Source: Armatimonadota bacterium (lineage in GTDB: Bacteria; Armatimonadota; Fimbriimonadia; Fimbriimonadales; GBS-DC). Taken from it: DNA of 64,000 nucleotides. A model generated the notes under the pieces. It did not search any database, was not told the DNA's origin, and saw nothing but the letters and a program-made list of their open reading frames with translations. The stretch is taken from the NCBI GenBank assembly GCA_013359125.1, contig JABWCR010000005.1:1-64000 (forward strand). Reading direction: 5' to 3'. Below, in pieces: positions 49,700 to 62,115 of this stretch. Position numbers and translations under genes: made by a program. The stretch's first letter is position 1. Each line of letters opens with the position of its first letter.

Positions 49700-52600
49700 A
49701 TGAAGATTCTCGCTGTCGCTTTGGCCCTGTTTGGGCATATTGCTTTCTCGCAGAACGCCGACATGCTCAGTCGGTTGGAGTTTCGCAGCATCGGACCGGC
49801 CAACATGGGCGGCCGCACGACAGACGTTGAGGGCGTCCCCGGCGATCCGGCAGTGATGTACGTCGGCACCGGCTCGGGCGGCGCCTGGAAGACGCTGAAC
49901 GGCGGCAAGACTTGGCGCGCGCTGTTGGATCGCAAGGGCACGCTTTCGGTCGGCGACATGGCGCTGAACCCCAACAATCCCGAAGAGATTTGGCTGGGTT
50001 CGGGCGAGGCCAACGTGCGCAACAGCGTTTCGTTCGGCAACGGGGTCTACAAATCGACCGACGGCGGCGAGACTTGGACCCACCTTGGGCTAAAAGAGAC
50101 GCGCCACATTGCGCGAATGCTCGTTCATCCGCGGGATTCCGATACGGTCTACGTTGCGGCGGTCGGCCACATCTATGGCCCGCATCCCGAGCGAGGCGTA
50201 TTTGTTACCAAAGACGGCGGAAAGAGCTGGAACAAGACGCTCTACATTGACGATCAGCACGGTGCCAGCGATATCGACATCGATCCGCGCAACCCCAACA
50301 TCGTCTACGCCGGAATGTGGAAGTTTGAGCGCAAGATGTGGACGCACACCAGCGGCAGCGAGAACGGCGGCCTGTTCAAATCGATCGACGGCGGGATGAC
50401 CTGGAAGAAGGTTACCAACGGCCTGCCTAAGCTAGTGGGGCGGATTGCCGTAAAGGTTGCCCCCAGCAGCCCGAACATCGTCTATGTTGCCGCAGAGACG
50501 AACGAGGGCGTGCTGTTTCGGTCGGACGATCACGGCCAATCGTTTAGACGGGTCAGCGAGCAGCAAGAGATCATCTCGAGAGGCTTCTACTACACGGACA
50601 TTCGAGTCGATCCGGTCAACCCGAATCGAGTCTATGCGCTGGCCGCTTCGATGTTTGTGTCGATCGATGGCGGGACGACTTTTCGGCGCATTTCTGGCTC
50701 GACGCACTCGGATTATCATGCGCTTTGGATCGACCCGAAAGACCCACGGCGCATCTGGCAGGGCCAGGACGGCGGCTTTGCCGTTTCGTACGACATGGGC
50801 GAGAACTGGGACCCGATCAACAACATCCCGCTCGGTCAGTTTTATCAGGTTTTCGCCGACAATGCCCTGCCCTTCTACAACGTCTCGGGCGGATTGCAGG
50901 ACAATGGAAGCTGGAGAGGCCCTTCGCGCACCAAGGAAGGCGGCATCGTCAACGATCATTGGAAGATGGTCAGCTTCGGCGACGGCTACTTTACGCTCGC
51001 CCACCCAAAAGACCCGGAATGGATGATCTCCGAATCGCAGGGCGGCAACGTCGTTCGCACTCACATGGGCCGCGGTATACAGGAGAACATCAGCCCCCAG
51101 CCCAGGCGCAACGACGGCGGCCCGGTCAATCAGCTCAAGTATCGCTTTAACTGGAACACGCCCGTCGTGCCATCTCCGCACGACGACAACACGGTCTATG
51201 TGGGCGGCAACGTGGTCTTCCGCTCCAAGGACTTCGGCTCGACGTGGGAGATTATCAGCCCCGACCTGACTACCAACGATCCGGCAAAGCAGGGCGAGGC
51301 AGGCGGTCCTATTTGGCGCGAGAACACGACGGCCGAGTACCACTGCACGATCATCTCGCTGGCCGAATCGCCCATCAAGCGCGGCGTTATCTGGTCGGGA
51401 TCGGACGATGGAAAGCTTTTTGTTACCATGGACGACGGTCGGAATTGGACGGAGTTGACGGTTCCCGGCGTGCCGGCGCATTCCCCCGTCTCGCACGTAG
51501 AGCCATCGCGCGCCGATGCCAACGTCTGCTACGTCGCCTTCGACCGCCACATGTTCGACGACTATCGGCCCTATATCTTTAAGACGACCGACGGCGGACG
51601 AACCTGGCGGAGCATCAGCGGCGATCTGCCCGAGATGGCCGAAGTCTGGGTCGTCAAAGAAGACCCGCGGAACACGAATCTGCTCTACGCGGGCACCGAA
51701 ATCGGACTGTACGCCTCTTGGGAGACCGGCAAATGGTTCTTCCTGGGGCTGGGCAATCTTCCGGACGTATCGGTGCACGACATTGCGATCCATCCGCGAG
51801 AGAACGACCTGATTGTTGGCACGCACGGTCGCAGTATCTGGGTCTTTGACGAGGCGACGCCCATCCAAGACCTGTCCAAGGCGGTCGCTGCGGGCGATTC
51901 CTATCTGTTCGAGGTCAAGCGAGCGATGCGGCACACCTCTCGCTTTGCTCGATTCGGAGGCGGGGATCGAGCGTATGTTGCGAACGTGCCGCCCTATGGA
52001 GCCCCGATCAGCTACTACCTGAAATCGAAGCCCGCGGGCCGGATGCAATTGGAGATACTGAACGACAAGGGCGAGGTTGTGCGGGAGATCAACAACGCTC
52101 CCACCGAGGCGGGCGTCAACAGAGTCTATTGGGACCTTCGCGTTACGCCGCCGCGCACTCGGCGCACGCCTCCGCCCCAACCTACAGGCGGTCGGGGGCG
52201 AGGCTTCTCGCCCGGCATTAACGCTCTGCCCGGCAAGTATACGGCGAGACTAACCATCGGCGATAAAAAGCTGGAAACACCCATCGAAGTTACCCTAGAG
52301 CCCGCATTGGAACCGGTCCGGCAGAACATCGTTCGCGGCCATGCCTTAGCCGTGGAAGGCACCGAAATGAACGCCGCGCTGAGAGAGGCGATCAATGCGC
52401 TGACCTCCGTCGAGGAGCAGCTGAGACATGTGCAGGGCGTGGTTCGGGCGAGGCTCGAAGGCGCAGCCCGTACAGAGTCAGAAAAGGCCGTGGAAGACGC
52501 CCTGAAACATGCGGGCGACCTCAAAGCGATTGCCGATGCGCCTGCCTCTAGCCCCCAATGGGCGAGCGGACCAAGGATGCGAAGCCGCCTACAGTCCGCA

Positions 52601-52792
52601 TCGGGAGCGATGGACGGACCAACGGGCCCAACCAAAGCCCAGATCGAGTTCTTTGAGGAGATGAAGGCCGAATATCGCGACTTTATGACCAAGGCGAACA
52701 GTTTCCTGACCCGCGAGATCGAAGGCGTCAACCAAGTACTGAAAAAACACAACGCGCCGATAATCCTTAGCGGCGGGGCGATCAATCCGTAG
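49700..52792 (+). CDS. Secreted VPS10/sortilin-like BNR-repeat propeller protein
   Basis: A 1030-residue exported protein. After the signal peptide (MKILAVALALFGHIAFSQ) comes IGPANMGGRTTDVEGVPGDPAVMYVGTGSGGAWKTLNGGKTW, then many Asp-box repeats of the type S-x-D-x-G-x-T-W (KSTDGGETW, KDGGKSW, KSIDGGMTW, RSDDHGQSF, KTTDGGRTW). This is a ten-bladed-type propeller as in sortilin-like glycosyl-hydrolase-annotated proteins. A C-terminal region has a Fn3-like strand set (GRMQLEILNDKGEVVREI) and then coiled coil. Role unknown: carbohydrate or peptide binding. The ATG at 49700 is chosen because it opens the signal peptide. Confidence 0.85.
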   Translation: MKILAVALALFGHIAFSQNADMLSRLEFRSIGPANMGGRTTDVEGVPGDPAVMYVGTGSGGAWKTLNGGKTWRALLDRKGTLSVGDMALNPNNPEEIWLGSGEANVRNSVSFGNGVYKSTDGGETWTHLGLKETRHIARMLVHPRDSDTVYVAAVGHIYGPHPERGVFVTKDGGKSWNKTLYIDDQHGASDIDIDPRNPNIVYAGMWKFERKMWTHTSGSENGGLFKSIDGGMTWKKVTNGLPKLVGRIAVKVAPSSPNIVYVAAETNEGVLFRSDDHGQSFRRVSEQQEIISRGFYYTDIRVDPVNPNRVYALAASMFVSIDGGTTFRRISGSTHSDYHALWIDPKDPRRIWQGQDGGFAVSYDMGENWDPINNIPLGQFYQVFADNALPFYNVSGGLQDNGSWRGPSRTKEGGIVNDHWKMVSFGDGYFTLAHPKDPEWMISESQGGNVVRTHMGRGIQENISPQPRRNDGGPVNQLKYRFNWNTPVVPSPHDDNTVYVGGNVVFRSKDFGSTWEIISPDLTTNDPAKQGEAGGPIWRENTTAEYHCTIISLAESPIKRGVIWSGSDDGKLFVTMDDGRNWTELTVPGVPAHSPVSHVEPSRADANVCYVAFDRHMFDDYRPYIFKTTDGGRTWRSISGDLPEMAEVWVVKEDPRNTNLLYAGTEIGLYASWETGKWFFLGLGNLPDVSVHDIAIHPRENDLIVGTHGRSIWVFDEATPIQDLSKAVAAGDSYLFEVKRAMRHTSRFARFGGGDRAYVANVPPYGAPISYYLKSKPAGRMQLEILNDKGEVVREINNAPTEAGVNRVYWDLRVTPPRTRRTPPPQPTGGRGRGFSPGINALPGKYTARLTIGDKKLETPIEVTLEPALEPVRQNIVRGHALAVEGTEMNAALREAINALTSVEEQLRHVQGVVRARLEGAARTESEKAVEDALKHAGDLKAIADAPASSPQWASGPRMRSRLQSASGAMDGPTGPTKAQIEFFEEMKAEYRDFMTKANSFLTREIEGVNQVLKKHNAPIILSGGAINP

Positions 52793-52888
52793 CCGGGCCG
52801 CGCTTTACTGGTAGATTTGGCGGATAACTAATCCCGCCAGAAGCGCCTAAGATTTACCTGGACGCAGTTTGCCAGGAGGGCGCGGTCT

Positions 52889-53773
52889 ATGTTCGTTATC
52901 ATTGGTACGGTCGTGATGTTTGGCGCCATTCTTGGCGGCTACATCATGCACGGCGGTCAGATCGGCGCGCTGATTCAGATCTCGGAAATCATCATTCTGA
53001 ACGGCGCGGCGCTCGGCGCCATGCTCATTGGCAGCGGCATGTCGGGCCTTATGACCGTCTTCAAAGCGGTGCTCGGCACGCTTAAACCCAGTCCCTACAC
53101 CAAGCCTGCCTTTCTCGATTCGCTCAAGATGCTCTATGCGCTCTTCACTTTGGCGCGAAAGGAGGGGCTGTTGGCGCTGGAACAGCATGTCGAACGACCG
53201 GAAGAAAGCGCCATCTTTAGCCAGAACCCGACCTTCTTGGCCAACCACCATGCCACTCACTTCTTTTGCGATACGATGAAGGTCGTTTTGACCGGCTCCG
53301 TGGGCGCGTACGAGCTGAGCGACCTGACCGAGACCGACTTGGAATCTCACCACCACGAGGCGATGAAACCGGTCGATATTCTCTCCAAGGTCGGCGATGC
53401 GATGCCTGCGTTCGGAATCGTTGCGGCGGTTCTGGGCGTCGTTATCACCATGGGCGCCATCGATGGATCGCCGGCCGAGATCGGGCACAAGGTCGCCGCC
53501 GCGCTAGTCGGCACGCTGTTGGGAATCTTGATGGCCTACGGCGTGTTTCAGCCGCTGGCGCAAGCGGTCGAGGCGATCGTAAAGGCCGAGGAGCAGTATC
53601 TGCAGTGCATTCGCCATGCCCTCATTTCATTCGCTCGGGGCGATGCGCCTATGACGTGCGTCGAGTTTGCCCGGCGCTCGATCGAACCGACTTACCGGCC
53701 CACCTTCGAAGAGTTGGAAGAGGCGGCGAAGGGCGCCGTCTCGGCCGCGGCCAACCAGGCGCAGGCGGCATAA
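52889..53773 (+). CDS. motA: Flagellar motor stator protein MotA
   Basis: A 294-residue stator subunit with four membrane helices (FVIIGTVVMFGAILGGYIM, ISEIIILNGAALGAMLI and, late, AFGIVAAVLGVVITMGAI and VAAALVGTLLGILMAYGVFQPLA). It has the MotA signature KVGDAMPAFGIVAAVLGVVITM, including the proline that couples ion flow to the rotor (P in MPAFG). AGGAGG precedes the ATG, and motB follows 3 nt after its stop. Confidence 0.95.
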   Translation: MFVIIGTVVMFGAILGGYIMHGGQIGALIQISEIIILNGAALGAMLIGSGMSGLMTVFKAVLGTLKPSPYTKPAFLDSLKMLYALFTLARKEGLLALEQHVERPEESAIFSQNPTFLANHHATHFFCDTMKVVLTGSVGAYELSDLTETDLESHHHEAMKPVDILSKVGDAMPAFGIVAAVLGVVITMGAIDGSPAEIGHKVAAALVGTLLGILMAYGVFQPLAQAVEAIVKAEEQYLQCIRHALISFARGDAPMTCVEFARRSIEPTYRPTFEELEEAAKGAVSAAANQAQAA

Positions 53774-53776
53774 GGC

Positions 53777-54628
53777 ATGGCTGACGAAATCCGCGTAATA
53801 AAGAAGAAAAAAGGCGGGCACGGACACCACGGCGGCGCATGGAAGGTGGCCTATGCCGACTTTGTAACGGCTATGATGGCCTTCTTCTTGGTCATGTGGC
53901 TGATCGGGCTGGATTCGGAAACGCGGCGAGCCATAGCGGGCTACTTTCGAGACCCAAGCGGCATCTTGGAAGTCCAGCCCCAGGGCAAAAGCCCCATTGA
54001 ATTGGAGGGCTTTAAGCCGCCGACCACGGCAAAGGACAACGAGTCGCGCGAAAGCCCGCAAGGCAAGAAGCCAAAGACCAAGGAAGAGCAGCAAAAGAGC
54101 TTCGCTCAGATCAAGCAATCGCTGGAAAAGGCCTTTGCAGCCATGCGCGATCTGGCCGCTCTGAAAGATCATCTGACGGTCAAGATCGTGGACGAAGGCT
54201 TGCGGATCGAACTAGTCGAAGGCGCGGAGCCGCTCTTTTTCGAGCTAGGAAGCGCGCGCATGAAGCCTGCCGCGGTCAAGGCGTTCGGATTGATCGGCGC
54301 AGAGGTTTCGAAGCTGGACAATCCGATCGTGGTCGAAGGCCATACCGACAGCCGTCCCTATGCTCACGGACGAAGCTACACCAACTGGGAATTGTCGTCG
54401 GACCGTGCGAATGCCGCCCGCCGGGCTTTAGAAGACTCCGGCGTGCCGACCGACCAAGTATCGAGCGTTCGAGGCTATGCAGATGCACGCTTGAGAGTAC
54501 CGAGCGATCCATACCACTTCTCAAACCGGCGCGTCAGTCTGCTGCTGCCCTATCTGTCGGACAAGAAGATATTGAGCGTTGAAGGCGGCGCGGTCGAAAG
54601 CGCGAACGAACCGCACGACAAGCGGTAG
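53777..54628 (+). CDS. motB: Flagellar motor stator protein MotB
   Basis: A 283-residue subunit with one N-terminal helix carrying the ion-binding aspartate D28 in VAYADFVTAMMAFFLVMW, a plug/linker region, and a C-terminal OmpA-like peptidoglycan-binding domain (VVEGHTDSRPYAHGRSYTNWELSSDRANAARRAL). It is paired with motA. No other flagellar gene is visible in the window, so this is a separate stator operon. Confidence 0.95.
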   Translation: MADEIRVIKKKKGGHGHHGGAWKVAYADFVTAMMAFFLVMWLIGLDSETRRAIAGYFRDPSGILEVQPQGKSPIELEGFKPPTTAKDNESRESPQGKKPKTKEEQQKSFAQIKQSLEKAFAAMRDLAALKDHLTVKIVDEGLRIELVEGAEPLFFELGSARMKPAAVKAFGLIGAEVSKLDNPIVVEGHTDSRPYAHGRSYTNWELSSDRANAARRALEDSGVPTDQVSSVRGYADARLRVPSDPYHFSNRRVSLLLPYLSDKKILSVEGGAVESANEPHDKR

Positions 54629-54640
54629 AATCGGAGCGCG

Positions 54641-55552
54641 ATGCGTTTCGTAGACCTCTTTTGCGGCATTGGGGGCTTTCATCTGGCGGCGGTCGAGGCG
54701 TGTCGCTCCCTTGGGATTTCCAGCGAATGCGCGTTCGCCTGCGACATAGACCCAGACTGCAGGCGCGTTTACCGAGTGAACTTTGGCTTTGAACCCGTAG
54801 GCGACGTTACAACCATCGCTTCCTCGGAGATTCCTGATCACGATCTGTTGCTGGCCGGTTTTCCCTGCCAACCCTTTAGCATCGCGGGCGCGATGAAGGG
54901 ATTCGAGGACACTCGCGGCACGCTCTTCTTTGAGATCGCGCGAATCTTGGACGCCAAACGACCGGCTGCCTTTGTGCTGGAGAACGTTAAAGCCCTGGCA
55001 GGCCACCGTAAAGGCGAGACTTTGCGAACGATCCTGGAAACGCTTCGAGGTTTGGGTTATCGGGCCGAATGGCGGGTAGTGAACGCGCTAGACTTTGGCC
55101 TCCCGCAAAAGCGAGAGCGAGTCTTCATTGTCGGGTTCAAGGACTCTCGCGCGAACTTTGAGTGGCCAACGGGCGGCGCACGAATGAGGCCCTTGTCAGC
55201 CCTATTGGAGCGTTCGGTGGCGGACAAGTTCTTCGCGTCGGAGGATATTCGACGCAAAAGAGCCATCGCGCATCGTCCGGGAGCAGAGCCGACCATCTGG
55301 CACGAGAACAAGAGCGGCCATGTGAGCAAGCACCCGTTCTCTTGCGCTTTGCGCGCGGGGGCGTCGCACAACTATCTTTTGGTGGACGGCGTGCGGCGGC
55401 TGACAGAGCGGGAGATGCTGAGATTGCAGGGCTTTCCGGAGGACTTTCAAATTGTCTGCACTTATAGCCAGACGCGGCGCCAAGCGGGGAATGCGGTGCC
55501 CGTACCGGTCGCTTCGGCGGTGATTCGGTCGGCGCTTAAGACGATTTTTTAG
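54641..55552 (+). CDS. DNA cytosine-5 methyltransferase (Dcm/Dnmt-like)
   Basis: A 303-residue m5C methyltransferase. The motifs appear in order: I FVDLFCGIGGFHLA, IV GFPCQPFSIAGAMKGFEDTRG (catalytic cysteine), VI ENVKALAG, VIII QKRERVFIVGF, IX LTEREMLRLQGFPEDF and X QAGNAVPVPVASAV. The target-recognition region is short. No endonuclease gene is adjacent, so it is an orphan modification enzyme or a solitary regulator/defence gene. Its stop codon overlaps the end of a MITE-like element. Confidence 0.95.
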   Translation: MRFVDLFCGIGGFHLAAVEACRSLGISSECAFACDIDPDCRRVYRVNFGFEPVGDVTTIASSEIPDHDLLLAGFPCQPFSIAGAMKGFEDTRGTLFFEIARILDAKRPAAFVLENVKALAGHRKGETLRTILETLRGLGYRAEWRVVNALDFGLPQKRERVFIVGFKDSRANFEWPTGGARMRPLSALLERSVADKFFASEDIRRKRAIAHRPGAEPTIWHENKSGHVSKHPFSCALRAGASHNYLLVDGVRRLTEREMLRLQGFPEDFQIVCTYSQTRRQAGNAVPVPVASAVIRSALKTIF

Positions 55553-55817
55553 GGTCGAATCGTACTCAAAATTGTGCTACATTTTCTCAAAAGGCCGTTC
55601 GTTGGGGGAACGCCCTTCGGAACGCCACCCTTCCGGGTGGCCCTTCTTTGCGTCTTTTGCGAGAACCGATCCTTTCCACGTAAGTTGCGCAAAGCGGGCC
55701 CGGCGATAGCGGCGTTCCGATCATCGGCTCGCGGGGACGCTCGCCCGCCCGTTAATTTGGTCTGACGAAAGGGATTTTTTCAAAATGTAGCACAATTTTG
55801 AGTACGAATCGAACCCT
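55551..55817. mobile_element. MITE-like element with perfect 26-bp terminal inverted repeat
   Basis: A gene-free stretch. Bases 55560-55585 and 55782-55807 are a perfect 26-bp inverted repeat (inner part AAAATTGTGCTACATTTT), and the match extends outward to AGGGT/ACCCT (55551 and 55817) with one indel. The interior contains the 26-bp GC-rich repeat (55726-55751) and GGAACGCCCTTCGG-type stem sequences. No open frame codes for a transposase. The TAG stop of the methyltransferase is part of the left end. Confidence 0.75.
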
Positions 55818-55834
55818 GTGCAATCCTAAAAGGG

Positions 55835-55852
55835 GCCAGGCGGAAGCCTGGC
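55835..55852. repeat. REP-like hairpin GCCAGGC-GGAA-GCCTGGC
   Basis: Same 18-nt hairpin (7-bp stem, GGAA loop) and GTTCC tail as at 1615-1632 and 1661-1678; a variant is at 26726-26743. It lies between the element and scpA. It probably forms a stem in RNA or DNA, but no function is known here. Confidence 0.6.
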
Positions 55853-55879
55853 GTTCCGAACGCCGTTACGGGAGGCCGA

Positions 55880-56599
55880 CTACGCTTCAATCCGCCTCAG
55901 CCAGAGTTTGCCGTCCTCTACGATCGCGTCCGCCTCGCCCAAGCGCAGAAGCTCCAAGACCGCCATGAAAAACAGCACCACGTCCAGTCGTGTGAATGGC
56001 GGCTCTAAGACCGACTCGAACTCGACCGGCTCTTCCGATCGGTTCAGCACGGCCAGCAGTTCGATCATTCGCATCTTGATCGAGTAGCGCGGTCGTTCGG
56101 GGATGGCGAGCGGCTCCCTCGACGCGCGCTCCAAAAGTCGCCTTAAAGATTTGGCCAGTTCGTCGGCGGGCAACGCGCCGAAAGGCGGCGGCAGTTCGTA
56201 ATCGTCATAGGCCGGATCGGCTCGGCGGAAGAAGACCAGCGACCGCGCGGCCTCCAGCGTCTTCAAGAGCCGACCCAACTCGCGATATTCGTCGGGCAGC
56301 GGTTCCGGCGGCTCTGGCTCTTCTTCCGGCTCGGGGGGAGGCGCCAACAGTCGTTCGGCTTTTCGTTCGACCAAATAGGCCAGCGCGGCCGCCGTATCCG
56401 CGCCTTCGTCCAAGTCTTGAACTTGGCGGAAGTAATCGATCAGCTCGGCGGCAAGGGGCGCAAGGGGCACGTCGATCAGGTCTAATTTGCGCCGTTGCAC
56501 TAAGTACAGTAGCCAGCCTAGCGAGCCTTCTCCCTGCTCCAGATGAACGGGCATGTGGGGAGGCGCTTGCTCGGCCGTGCCCAGGTGGAACTTGCGCAT
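55880..56599 (-). CDS. scpA: Segregation and condensation protein A
   Basis: A 239-residue kleisin of the SMC complex. The N-terminal segment MPVHLEQGEGSLGWLLYLVQRRKLDLIDVPLAPLAAELIDYF is the family pattern (F-x-GPLDLLLxLI-x-x-x-x-x-DI-x-x-I). Later SIKMRMIELLAVLNRSEEPVEFESVL and a C-terminal winged-helix part (VVLFFMAVLELLRLGEADAIVEDGKLWLRRIE) fit ScpA. A long acidic-proline linker (PPPEPEEEPEPPEPLP) lies in the middle. ScpB is not adjacent. Confidence 0.88.
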   Translation of the reverse strand: MRKFHLGTAEQAPPHMPVHLEQGEGSLGWLLYLVQRRKLDLIDVPLAPLAAELIDYFRQVQDLDEGADTAAALAYLVERKAERLLAPPPEPEEEPEPPEPLPDEYRELGRLLKTLEAARSLVFFRRADPAYDDYELPPPFGALPADELAKSLRRLLERASREPLAIPERPRYSIKMRMIELLAVLNRSEEPVEFESVLEPPFTRLDVVLFFMAVLELLRLGEADAIVEDGKLWLRRIEA

Positions 56600-56613
56600 T
56601 GAGCGGATTGTAC

Positions 56614-57087
56614 CTAAATCGACTGTCGCAGCCGATCCACGTTGACCCCGGAGACCACGGCTTTCCAAAGGCAGACATCGCGCGAGCCTTGCTCGTCCAC
56701 AGCGCCGAACACTGGATAGTTGGCGTCCTCCGTCCGCATCAGCGCGGCATCGAAGATGATCGGAGCGCCGGAGACCTCTACAACGTGGGAGGGCCAAGAG
56801 GCCGAGGGCAGCGAAACGTCGCGAATTGCAGCATAGGGCAGGAACTCTCTGGGTTGGTTGGCGCCCTCGAGGATCAAGCCGAAATCGAGAAACCGCGCCT
56901 CCCAATAGGGCGAATCGGGCGACGGACCAAGGCCATACACGAACCACAGCCTCTGGCCGTCCGGCGCATAGAGGCGCACATCGGGCGCGGCATAAAAGGC
57001 GGCGTATCGTCGGCACGACGGCTCGCACCAGCGGTAGAACTTCTGGCGCAAATGGCACAGTACCGATCGCCACGGGTGATGCCGCAT
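56614..57087 (-). CDS. Hypothetical protein between ligA and scpA
   Basis: A 157-residue protein of unknown function. It begins with a basic, cysteine-bearing stretch (RSVLCHLRQKFYRWCEPSCRRY), then APDVRLYAPDGQRLWFVYGLGP and further beta strands (VVEVSGAPIIFDAALM). No signal peptide or helix. The start is placed at 57087 because a much longer upstream frame overlaps ligA in reverse-complement-like composition. It sits 8 nt downstream of ligA and 14 nt upstream of scpA. Confidence 0.55.
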   Translation of the reverse strand: MRHHPWRSVLCHLRQKFYRWCEPSCRRYAAFYAAPDVRLYAPDGQRLWFVYGLGPSPDSPYWEARFLDFGLILEGANQPREFLPYAAIRDVSLPSASWPSHVVEVSGAPIIFDAALMRTEDANYPVFGAVDEQGSRDVCLWKAVVSGVNVDRLRQSI

Positions 57088-57095
57088 ACCCTTTA

Positions 57096-59908
<2,813 letters not shown>

Positions 59909-59916
<8 letters not shown>

Positions 59917-60256
59917 CCAGTATATCGACGGATCGCTCTATCCAGACGTCGAGGATCCGTCCCAGGTTCCAACCCGTTTGGAAACGGACGAGGAGAAGGC
60001 AGACTATTTGGAGCGGGTCTGCGGGGCGTTCGATTTCGACATTCTGCCGGACAAGGAGACCTTTGAGATGCTAAGAGGCTGGAAAGACATCTTCGATCGG
60101 TTTCCGCTGCCTCACTCTCCGGCCTATCACGCCTTCAGGCTTATTTTTGGCTGGGATCCGGTCGAACAAACTCCGAACCCCTCTATTCGATTGACCTGGG
60201 AGATCCTCGACCGGCTGGAAGAGAGAGACTTCGACCCGTGTTTTTATCAGATGTAA
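59909..60256 (+). CDS. Small acidic partner of the nucleotidyltransferase, unknown
   Basis: A 115-residue, strongly acidic protein (MLDQYIDGSLYPDVEDPSQVP...YLERVCGAFDFDILPDKETFEM...). No known domain. Its ATG lies inside the last codons of the upstream nucleotidyltransferase, so the two are translationally coupled. A candidate antitoxin or modulator on context only. Confidence 0.6.
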
Positions 60257-60346
60257 CTTTGCCTGGAACTTTTGCCCGACATTTGCCGTCTCATAGATCG
60301 GCGGATGCGGTTCCCTCACATCTCGTATAATACAGGAAGTCTCGCC

Positions 60347-62056
60347 ATGAGCCAGTATGCTTGCGGTTCGGTCGTCTATCGATGCTCACGGGGGGGTAGA
60401 ATCGTCCTCACCGCCTCGACCTTCGCAGTCTCCTTAGTCTTCGCTTGGACACAGTCCTGCAATCCGCCGACAGCTTCCGCGCGATTTGCATGGGACAAGA
60501 CCGATGCGACGGCTTACAACGATCTTGCGGCCAAAGCAGCCGTGGACAGCCAACGGAACGTCTACATCGTTGGAACCGACGTAAAGGACGGCGAATCGGA
60601 CATCGTCGTGACTAAGTACGACAAGGCCGGCACCCAGCAGTGGAGGGCGGCGTTCAACGGCAACTCCTCCAACCCCGGCGTGGACAAGGGGTACGGCATC
60701 GCGGTAGACGGTCTGGGCGCGGTCTATGTGTGCGGCGCGGCTACGCGCTCCAGCGGCATCGGCCTAGACTACGTCGTTGTCAAGTATCCGTACAACTATC
60801 AATCTGGAAACCCAGCATGGGTTCGATACTTCGACGGCGGACACGGAGACGACGAAGCGCGCGCGATCGCGCTGGACAGTCAGCAAAATGTGTATGTTAC
60901 AGGCCGATCGCTGGCCTCTAACGACAAGTTTGATGTGATTACGCTCCGATTAAACGGAAACGATGGGGAATTCAGCAATACCTGGGCAGAGCTGAACGAG
61001 AATAATCCCGTAGGCACGCGCCGGTACAACAACAACGCCAGCGGCCACGACGAGGGACTCTCCATCACGGTAGACGCAGATGGAGATCCCATACTTACAG
61101 GCAGAGCTCAAATCTCCGTATCGCCAAGCAACTATGATGTACTGACCGTAAAGTATGTTGGAGATGGCGGATCAGTAGACTTTGCCGAGGTCTTCGATGC
61201 CAGTTCCAGCACGACTGATTCAGCCGGAGTATCGGTAACGACGGACCCCTCTAAGAACGTCTACGTGGCGGGCCGCTTTGCCGGCCAAAACTCGACCGGC
61301 GCCCTCATCAAGTATCTGCCCGACGGCACGCTCTGTTGGTACGACGACCCCTATATCGGTAAGTCCGAGTTGGAGCAAGTCGTCTACGACTCGAACGGAT
61401 TTGTCGTTGCTGCAGGCTACTGTGTGCCTCAAGGCGAGGATAAGGAGGCCTACTTTGTCGCAAAGTACCATCGGAATTTTCGTGCAACGGGCGTTGACCC
61501 GGAGAACGAGCGCTCCATTGCCGATCCGCCGCAGCTGATCGCTCTTCCCATCTGGGAAAATGCATACGATGGCGGAGGCGATGGCGATGCAAAGGATTTT
61601 GCGCGCAGCCTTGCGGTCGATTCACACGGCTACATCTTTGTAACAGGCGAATCGGACGGCAATGAAGGGGAGGAGGATTTTTGGACCCTCAGTCTGCGCC
61701 CTAACGATGGCGCTATTTGCTGGCAAGCGCGCTACAAGGGCAACCTGACAGGCGACGACATTGAGAAGGGCGTTTGGATGGCCATGGACAGCGGCGGCAA
61801 CCTCGCCATCGTCGGCACGGCCACCGGCGCCGAAACGGGCACAGACATTGCCGTGATCCGGTATTGCAGGCTTCCCGGCGACGTCAACTCCGACGGCGTT
61901 GTCGACGATACCGATCTGGCGATCGTGCTGGAATGCTTCGGCAACAGCGCCGATGCCTGTTCGACGCTCGATCTTGACCGTTCCGGAACAGTCGACGACC
62001 CGGATCTTGCCATTGTGCTGGAGAATTTTGGCAAGTATTGCGGTACAGACTGGTAG
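60347..62056 (+). CDS. Secreted SBBP-type propeller protein with dockerin-like end
   Basis: A 569-residue exported protein. After an unusual basic start (SVVYRCSRGGRIVLTASTFAVSLVFAW) come repeats of the form 'AVDSQRNVYIVGTDVKDGESDIVVTKYD', 'AVDGLGAVYVCGAA', 'ALDSQQNVYVTGRS', 'TTDPSKNVYVAGRF' and 'AVDSHGYIFVTGES': a beta-propeller of the SBBP (beta-propeller repeat) family. The last 60 residues are two EF-hand-type units, GDVNSDGVVDDTDLAIVLECFG and DLDRSGTVDDPDLAIVLENFG, a dockerin-like calcium module. A TATAAT lies at 60326-60331. Confidence 0.8.
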   Translation: MSQYACGSVVYRCSRGGRIVLTASTFAVSLVFAWTQSCNPPTASARFAWDKTDATAYNDLAAKAAVDSQRNVYIVGTDVKDGESDIVVTKYDKAGTQQWRAAFNGNSSNPGVDKGYGIAVDGLGAVYVCGAATRSSGIGLDYVVVKYPYNYQSGNPAWVRYFDGGHGDDEARAIALDSQQNVYVTGRSLASNDKFDVITLRLNGNDGEFSNTWAELNENNPVGTRRYNNNASGHDEGLSITVDADGDPILTGRAQISVSPSNYDVLTVKYVGDGGSVDFAEVFDASSSTTDSAGVSVTTDPSKNVYVAGRFAGQNSTGALIKYLPDGTLCWYDDPYIGKSELEQVVYDSNGFVVAAGYCVPQGEDKEAYFVAKYHRNFRATGVDPENERSIADPPQLIALPIWENAYDGGGDGDAKDFARSLAVDSHGYIFVTGESDGNEGEEDFWTLSLRPNDGAICWQARYKGNLTGDDIEKGVWMAMDSGGNLAIVGTATGAETGTDIAVIRYCRLPGDVNSDGVVDDTDLAIVLECFGNSADACSTLDLDRSGTVDDPDLAIVLENFGKYCGTDW

Positions 62057-62115
62057 CGATCGACAAGTCCGGCGGGCGACACTGAGTCCGCCGGACATCT
62101 TGAGGAGTTACGAAA

